DNA from: a bacterium
GTDB lineage: Bacteria > Desulfobacterota > Desulfocorpusculales > Desulfocorpusculum
Assembly: GCA_037481695.1 (NCBI GenBank)
Contig: JBBFLE010000019.1
Location: 1 to 64,000 of the forward strand
Reading direction: 5' to 3'
DNA: 64,000 nt
The notes below the pieces were generated by a model, which was given only the letters and a program-made list of their open reading frames with translations, was not told the origin of the DNA and did no database searches. Of this stretch, positions 59,379-64,000 are shown piece after piece; position 1 is the stretch's first letter, and every line of letters begins with the position of its first letter. The translations under genes were made by a program, and so were the position numbers.

Positions 59379-60589
59379 TCCACCAGCAGTATGGGGTTTT
59401 CGATGAGCTGGGCCAGGCTCCCGAGGAATCTGGCAGCCGGTGCTCCATCCAGGATCCTGTGATCCACGGTGAGGCTTAGCATCATGCGATTTCTGAACTC
59501 CACCCGTGGCCCTCCCTCGTCCCTTACGGCCACAGGCGCCTCTATGATTCTGCCCACGCCCAGTATGGCGCTCTCGGGTCGGTTCAGGATGGGGGTGAAG
59601 GCGTCTATGCCCAGGTGGCCCAGGTTGGTTATGGTGAATGTGCCTCCTCTTATTTCGTCAGGAAGCAATCTCTTGGTTCTGGCCCTCTCGAAGAGGCCTT
59701 GGAGGGTTTTTTCTATCTCCAGGATGGTGAGGCCATGGGCATTTCGCACCACTGGCACGATCAAGCCCTCTTCCAGTTCCATGGCCACTCCTATGTTTAT
59801 GTCTTCCAAGTGGATCAACTGCTCTGCCTCCAGGACAGCGTTGACCCATGGATGGGCTCTGAGGGTCCTGGCTGCCATTTTGACCAAGAGGGCGTTGTAC
59901 GAGATCCTTATTCCCTCGGCCTGATAACGTTGTGAGAGACTCTGCCTGAGACTCACCAATTGAGTTGCATCCACCTCCCTGGTGAGGGTCATCTGAGCCG
60001 TCTCCTGGAGACTCCTGTGCATGTGCTCCATTATCTGGCGCCTCATCCCGGAGATGGGCACTGCCCGCACTCCTTTGGGGCCCTCTGGGAGGGCTGGAGT
60101 TGGCTCTTTACCAGTGACCTCTGAAGGCCTAGCTTCCAGAAACCGAAGCACATCTGCCCTCACGATTCTTCCACCCGGCCCGCTGCCCCTCAAGAGCTTG
60201 AGGTCCACCCCATGTTCCCTGGCTAATTTCCTGGCAAGGGGGGATGCCTTGATCCTGGAGCCTGGGACCTCGGGAGGGACCGGGGGGAGACTCACAGGCT
60301 CTGGGGGCGGCTGGGCCTCAGTGGCTAGGGGCGGCTCTGGTGCTGCAAGGGGTTTTTCCTGGGACAATATCCCCACCCTGGCTCCCACAGGAAGTAATTT
60401 TCCCTCGGGTTCCAAGATCGTGAGGTACCCTGCGTGGGGCGCCTCGATCTCATAGGTGATCTTTTCAGTCTCTATGACCAGGATCACCTCCTTTTCTTCA
60501 ACCCAGTCCCCGTTTGCTTTGTTCCAGCGGGCCAAAGTGGCCTCTTTCATGGTCATGCCCAGCTTGGGTATGGTTATCTCCGTGTCCAT
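59375..60589 (-). CDS. Dihydrolipoyl acyltransferase (E2)
   Basis: 404 residues, with GAGGAGAGAAG upstream of the ATG. One lipoyl domain (residues 1-78; lipoyl-lysine Lys43 in ETEKITYE), a Pro/Ala-rich linker, a peripheral-subunit-binding domain (ASPLARKLAREHGVDLKLL...GPGGRIVRADV) and a catalytic acetyltransferase domain with the DHRILDGA motif. It forms the core of the multienzyme complex. First gene of the E2-E3-E1alpha-E1beta order, which differs from the usual E1-first pdh order. Confidence 0.95.
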   Translation of the reverse strand: MDTEITIPKLGMTMKEATLARWNKANGDWVEEKEVILVIETEKITYEIEAPHAGYLTILEPEGKLLPVGARVGILSQEKPLAAPEPPLATEAQPPPEPVSLPPVPPEVPGSRIKASPLARKLAREHGVDLKLLRGSGPGGRIVRADVLRFLEARPSEVTGKEPTPALPEGPKGVRAVPISGMRRQIMEHMHRSLQETAQMTLTREVDATQLVSLRQSLSQRYQAEGIRISYNALLVKMAARTLRAHPWVNAVLEAEQLIHLEDINIGVAMELEEGLIVPVVRNAHGLTILEIEKTLQGLFERARTKRLLPDEIRGGTFTITNLGHLGIDAFTPILNRPESAILGVGRIIEAPVAVRDEGGPRVEFRNRMMLSLTVDHRILDGAPAARFLGSLAQLIENPILLVE

Positions 60590-60642
60590 CTTCTCTCCTC
60601 AAAACAGAGCCTTAAACTTTGTTCCGTGGCGATCATCACGTG

Positions 60643-61932
60643 TCACTTGAATCCCAGTACCTCTGGTAACCAAAGCACCAAAGGCGGATACAATATGATC
60701 AAGACCAGTCCCAAAAACATGGAAAGCAACAGCCAAAGGTCCCATTTTACCGTTGATTCCATGGAAGCCCCGCTCAGCCTGCAGCTTACCATCAGGTTTA
60801 CGGCCATGGGCGGGGTGAACTGTCCCAGGGCTATGTTGTAGGTCATGAGCACCCCGAACCAGACCAGGTTCCAGTTGAAGGCCTGGGCCACAGGGATGAA
60901 AAGAGGAAGGAAGATGAGAAAAATGGAAATTCCGTCCAGGAACATCCCCACTATGACCAAAAAGAGCATGATGATGAAGATCACCCCCAGCTCTCCGCCC
61001 CCCAGCCTGACAAGTCCCTTGGCTATGGGATCCACTATACCCAAGGTGCTGGAAGCCCAGGCAAACACACTGGCCAGGCCCACCACCAGCAAGATTACCG
61101 CAGAGGTCTCGGCCGACTCCACGAGAAGCTCGTACAGATCCTTCAAGGTGAGGCTTCTATAAATGAAAAAGCCTACGGCCAGTCCATAGATGACTGCCAT
61201 GACAGCGGCCTCTGTAGGAGTAAACCAGCCCGTGCGCATGCCCCCTAAGATCAGCACTGGAGCCATAAGGGCCCAGAAGGCTTCTTTGAGGGAGCGCCAA
61301 AAAGGAGGCTTGGGCTGTTGAGCAGCCTGTGCTCCAAAACCGTATCTCAGGCTCAGGAGCAATGCGGGCAGGCTCAGGGCTATACAGGCCAAGACCCCAG
61401 GCAGGATTCCGGCAGCAAAAAGCGCTGGTACCGTGGCCGAAGGTACAAGCACGCTATAGATTATGAAGGCCACAGAAGGAGGGATCAGAATGTCCGTGGA
61501 GCCTGCCGCAGCAGTAACAGCCGCTGCAAACCCAGGGGGATAACCAGCCCGCATCATGGCCCCCAACATGACTCCTCCCACAGCAGCAGTGCATGCAGGG
61601 CCAGAACCGGATATGCCGCCTATGATCATGGCCACCACTATGGTGATGACAGCCAGGGAGCCTCTGCCATGCCCTATTATGGCGGTCGTGAAGCGAAGCA
61701 GTCTGGCCGCTACCCCTGAACGGTCAAAAATGGCTCCTGCCAAAACGAACATGGGAACTGCCAAAAGAGGATACTTGGCTATCCCAGCGTACACGTTTGT
61801 AGGTACAGCCATGATCCCCAGGCCGGTTACAGCTATTACAAAGGTGCCAGCCAGGCCCAGAGCCGCGGCTATGGGTACACCCAAGAACATGAGCAGGAAA
61901 AAAAGGCCGAAGAGAAGCACTGCCGGATGCAT
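60643..61932 (-). CDS. TRAP transporter large permease (DctM)
   Basis: 429 residues from the ATG at 61932, whose A is also the last base of the dctQ-like stop codon (TGATG). DctM-family hallmarks: PVLLFGLFFLLMFLGVPIAAALGLAG-type N-terminus, VPMFVLAGAIFDRSG, GGISGSGPACTAAVGG, PPSVAFIIYSVL and about 12-13 membrane segments. It performs sodium-coupled uptake with the DctQ and DctP proteins. The substrate is probably an organic acid related to the dehydrogenase genes downstream. Confidence 0.94.
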   Translation of the reverse strand: MHPAVLLFGLFFLLMFLGVPIAAALGLAGTFVIAVTGLGIMAVPTNVYAGIAKYPLLAVPMFVLAGAIFDRSGVAARLLRFTTAIIGHGRGSLAVITIVVAMIIGGISGSGPACTAAVGGVMLGAMMRAGYPPGFAAAVTAAAGSTDILIPPSVAFIIYSVLVPSATVPALFAAGILPGVLACIALSLPALLLSLRYGFGAQAAQQPKPPFWRSLKEAFWALMAPVLILGGMRTGWFTPTEAAVMAVIYGLAVGFFIYRSLTLKDLYELLVESAETSAVILLVVGLASVFAWASSTLGIVDPIAKGLVRLGGGELGVIFIIMLFLVIVGMFLDGISIFLIFLPLFIPVAQAFNWNLVWFGVLMTYNIALGQFTPPMAVNLMVSCRLSGASMESTVKWDLWLLLSMFLGLVLIILYPPLVLWLPEVLGFK

Positions 61933-62438
61933 CAGTTCCCCCCCTTGATCATCCGCATCAGGACGCCTGCCACTCGGCCCAGGATGGCCATGCAAAGCAC
62001 AGGAAGCCACATGGTGTAGATCCATGTGGGAAGGCCCAGACCAGGGGATGTTACCTCGTAGCGATACTCGTCATAGGCCATACGAGCACCCAGGATGACC
62101 AACACAAGGAAGGTGACTCCCACCAAGAGCATGGCCCCAAGCCTTACCTTCCTGGCAGCACCTTCGGGGAGCTTTTCCACCAGGTATGAGATGCCGAGGT
62201 GTCCACCCTTGGCCATGACACTGGATGAGCCCACAAGCGCCATTACCACCATCAGAAATATGGAAAACTCCTCGGTGAAGGCAAAGGATATGTTGGTGGC
62301 ATACCGTACAACCACATTGGCGAAGGTGATCAAAGCCAAGAGACCTATGCATGCAGCGGCGGCCGCCTCCTCTAACTTGAGAGGCACCCTGGTCTTGGGG
62401 CTGATGGGTCTTTCAGGCAGTTCAAACTCCTTGGCCAT
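61932..62438 (-). CDS. TRAP transporter small permease (DctQ)
   Basis: 168 residues from the ATG at 62438, with AGGAGGGC upstream; a longer open frame to 62645 lacks support. Four membrane segments and DctQ features (NVVVRYATNISFAFTEEFSIFLMVVMALVG, GHLGISYLVEKLP). Overlaps dctM by one base. Confidence 0.9.
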   Translation of the reverse strand: MAKEFELPERPISPKTRVPLKLEEAAAAACIGLLALITFANVVVRYATNISFAFTEEFSIFLMVVMALVGSSSVMAKGGHLGISYLVEKLPEGAARKVRLGAMLLVGVTFLVLVILGARMAYDEYRYEVTSPGLGLPTWIYTMWLPVLCMAILGRVAGVLMRMIKGGN

Positions 62439-62652
62439 GACTGCCCTCCTTTGCCTTATTCTTGGCCCAAAGTGCACCATATACTGGAGGATCTTTCCAT
62501 GTGAAACGGGTTGATCCAAGAAGGCAATGCCATGAGCTTTGGACCTTGAAGAGAACTCTAGCTGCAAGAATCTAAACTCTCCGGGGGCCTCCAAAACTTT
62601 GGTTTCCCAACTCTTTAACTCCACTGGATGATCATGGGTCCTCAAGGCTTTG

Positions 62653-62681
62653 AAAAAGGAGAAGGCGGGCCTTTGCCCGCC
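62653..62681 (-). terminator. Attenuator between dctP- and dctQ-like genes
   Basis: On the minus strand GGCGGGC (62681-62675), a 4-nt loop and GCCCGCC (62670-62664) are followed by TTCTCCTTTTT. It lies about 75 bases after the binding-protein stop and should let less transcription pass to the permease genes. Confidence 0.8.
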
Positions 62682-62754
62682 CGATAAAGATCAGTCTGGA
62701 TCCTAAATACGCCCGAGAACATCTCCAGCTTCTACATGGGCGCCCCACAGGCTA

Positions 62755-63795
62755 TTACTTTCTCTTGGCAATGGCCTCCTCGGCTTTCTTGACCAGTTCA
62801 GGGCCTATCTGCTTGGCCCACTTGTCGTATACATCCTTGGTAGCCTTCTTGAAGGCCTCCTTCTGGGCGTCTGTCAAGCGCACCACCTGAACCCCGAGGC
62901 TCTCGATGTGCTTGATGAGGGAATCATCTGGGGGTATCAGTCCCTTTCTGGCCTCTGCTATCTCCTCCTTGCCAGCTTGCAGCGCAGCCTCTTTCACCGC
63001 CTTTTGGTCCTCTGGTTTCCAGCTGTTCCAGACCTGCTTGTTTACCACGAAAATGAGAGGGTCTGCCACGTAACCCCAGAGAGTGACGTGTTTCTGGTTG
63101 GCTGCCTCGTGGAGCTTGGCAACGGTGAAGATGGTCAGAGGATTCTCCTGGCCGTCCACGGCTCCGCTGGATAGAGCGGGCACTGCGTCAGCCCAGCTCA
63201 TCTGTGTGGGATTGGCTCCCAAGGCCGTGAAAGTGTCCAGAAAGAGGGGAGAGCCCACGACCCTCATCTTCAGGCCTTTTAGATCAGCGGGAGTCAGGAT
63301 GGGCCTCTTGGAGTTGGTGACTTCCCTGAATCCGTTCTCACCCCAGGCCAGCGGGACCACATCTTTGCTCTCCAGGATCTTGAAGAGCTCTTTTCCAACT
63401 TCCCCCTGGGTGAGGGCGTCTATGGCCTTGTAATCCGGCATCAGGAATGGCATAGAAAAGAGGTTCAATTCCTTCACCTGGGGGGACCAGTTGATGGTGG
63501 AGCCTATGGCCATGTCGATGGCTCCCTGGCGGATGGCCGTAAACTCCTTTGTCTGATCACCGCCCACCAAAGAAGCTCCCGGGTACATCTTCATCTTGAT
63601 GCGGCCCTGGGTCTTCTCCTCTACCAACTGGCACCATCTCTCTCCTGCATTGCCCCAAGGGAAAGGCTTGCCCACCACCGTGGAAAGCTTGTATTCGGCC
63701 TTGTAGTCTGCAGCCTGAGCCTGGCCGGTCAGGAAAAACAGGCCTGCAACCCCCAAAAGACAAAGCCAAGAGCCCATCAGTTTCCTAGCACACAT
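62755..63795 (-). CDS. TRAP transporter substrate-binding protein (DctP)
   Basis: 346 residues from the ATG at 63795, with AAAGGAGGTAATC upstream; the open frame further upstream (to 63906) is not supported. Signal peptide MGSWLCLLGVAGLFFLTGQAQA. The DctP fold is indicated by TFxQGAIDMAIGST-like QGAIDMAIGSTINWSP, LFSMPFLMPDYKA, LKGLKMRVVGSPLFLDTFTALGANPTQMSWADAVPALSSGAVDGQENP (the conserved Arg in RVVGSP contacts carboxylate substrates). First gene of the TRAP operon. Confidence 0.95.
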   Translation of the reverse strand: MCARKLMGSWLCLLGVAGLFFLTGQAQAADYKAEYKLSTVVGKPFPWGNAGERWCQLVEEKTQGRIKMKMYPGASLVGGDQTKEFTAIRQGAIDMAIGSTINWSPQVKELNLFSMPFLMPDYKAIDALTQGEVGKELFKILESKDVVPLAWGENGFREVTNSKRPILTPADLKGLKMRVVGSPLFLDTFTALGANPTQMSWADAVPALSSGAVDGQENPLTIFTVAKLHEAANQKHVTLWGYVADPLIFVVNKQVWNSWKPEDQKAVKEAALQAGKEEIAEARKGLIPPDDSLIKHIESLGVQVVRLTDAQKEAFKKATKDVYDKWAKQIGPELVKKAEEAIAKRK

Positions 63796-64000
63796 GATTA
63801 CCTCCTTTGGTTTGGGTGGGATTTGCCTGGCTGATCTCTTTCCCAAAAACAGGAATATTCCTTGTTGCCCATCTAATTCAAGTAACTCCCAAAGCAGGAT
63901 ATACAAGGGCCAATATCTGCAATCATAACCGAATCATCTTGTCCAGGTGGTAAGCAGCCAACAATACTGCGTATCATTGTGGGCCATGGTTGTCAAGCTC
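63796..64000. other. Leader region of the TRAP operon to window end
   Basis: No gene seen apart from the possible promoter. Confidence 0.35.
63968..63996 (-). promoter_or_regulatory. Possible promoter of the TRAP operon
   Basis: Minus strand TTGACA (63996-63991), 17-nt spacer, TACGCA (63973-63968). The -35 is perfect, the -10 poor; about 170 bases before the dctP-like start. Confidence 0.3.

Noticed and set aside
1-64000. CRISPR array or rRNA genes
   Set aside because: No regularly spaced short repeats and no rRNA-like sequence were seen in the window.

Overview
The window looks like chromosomal DNA from an anaerobic, Gram-negative bacterium. It encodes an outer-membrane beta-barrel protein, an RND efflux pump, an AmpG-like transporter, a TRAP transporter and many Fe-S proteins. 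Gene content and style (M42 peptidase, split succinyl-CoA-synthetase-like subunits, GlcDEF-type oxidase, HD-GYP proteins, strong AGGAGG ribosome binding sites) resemble Desulfobacterota (deltaproteobacteria). That assignment is an inference; the window has no rRNA or other marker gene. GC content is moderately high by eye.

Layout. 1-1.5 kb: an ISL3 transposase inserted into an IS1634-type transposase gene. 1.7-5.6 kb: a FecR-TPR-beta-barrel protein and a small exported protein behind a good promoter. 6-18 kb: tRNA-Thr(CGU), M42 peptidase, an exported protein of unknown function, a methyltransferase, HisG, an alpha/beta hydrolase, two GAF/HD-GYP proteins overlapping an M23 peptidase gene, and MgtC. 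17.8-26.3 kb: a catabolic island with a DUF1445 (YcsI) protein, a complete Liv-type ABC transporter (binding protein, two permeases, two ATPases) and, convergent to it, pxpC-pxpB-pxpA (5-oxoprolinase). 26.6-34.5 kb: a co-oriented cluster of ATP-grasp CoA ligase beta, small 7-Cys Fe-S protein, CoA ligase alpha, CitE/malyl-CoA-lyase-like enzyme, and GlcD-, GlcE- and GlcF-like oxidase subunits. 34.6-43.5 kb: flavodoxin, aromatic amino acid decarboxylase family enzyme, QueG-like Fe-S protein, RND pump with its adaptor, and an AmpG-like MFS protein.

43.6-47.9 kb is accessory, decaying DNA. It holds a RhuM-Fic protein, a truncated REP-associated tyrosine transposase whose 3' end contains a REP-like palindrome, two diverged copies of a repeat of about 140 bp, an IS3-type orfA abutting the C-terminal remnant of an Ig-like surface protein, and a receiver-domain remnant. 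47.9-54.5 kb: CorA, a class III aminotransferase, ThiC and a large GAF protein. 54.7-63.8 kb: a minus-strand catabolic block of a TRAP transporter (dctP, dctQ, dctM), a complete 2-oxoacid dehydrogenase complex (E2, E3, E1 alpha, E1 beta), a PanE-like reductase and a small exported protein.

Two themes stand out. The 26.6-34.5 kb cluster could convert glycolate plus acetyl-CoA into malate with substrate-level ATP formation, and carries an unexplained Fe-S protein between the two ligase subunits. The Liv/Pxp/YcsI and TRAP/oxoacid-dehydrogenase clusters look like substrate-specific uptake-plus-catabolism units.
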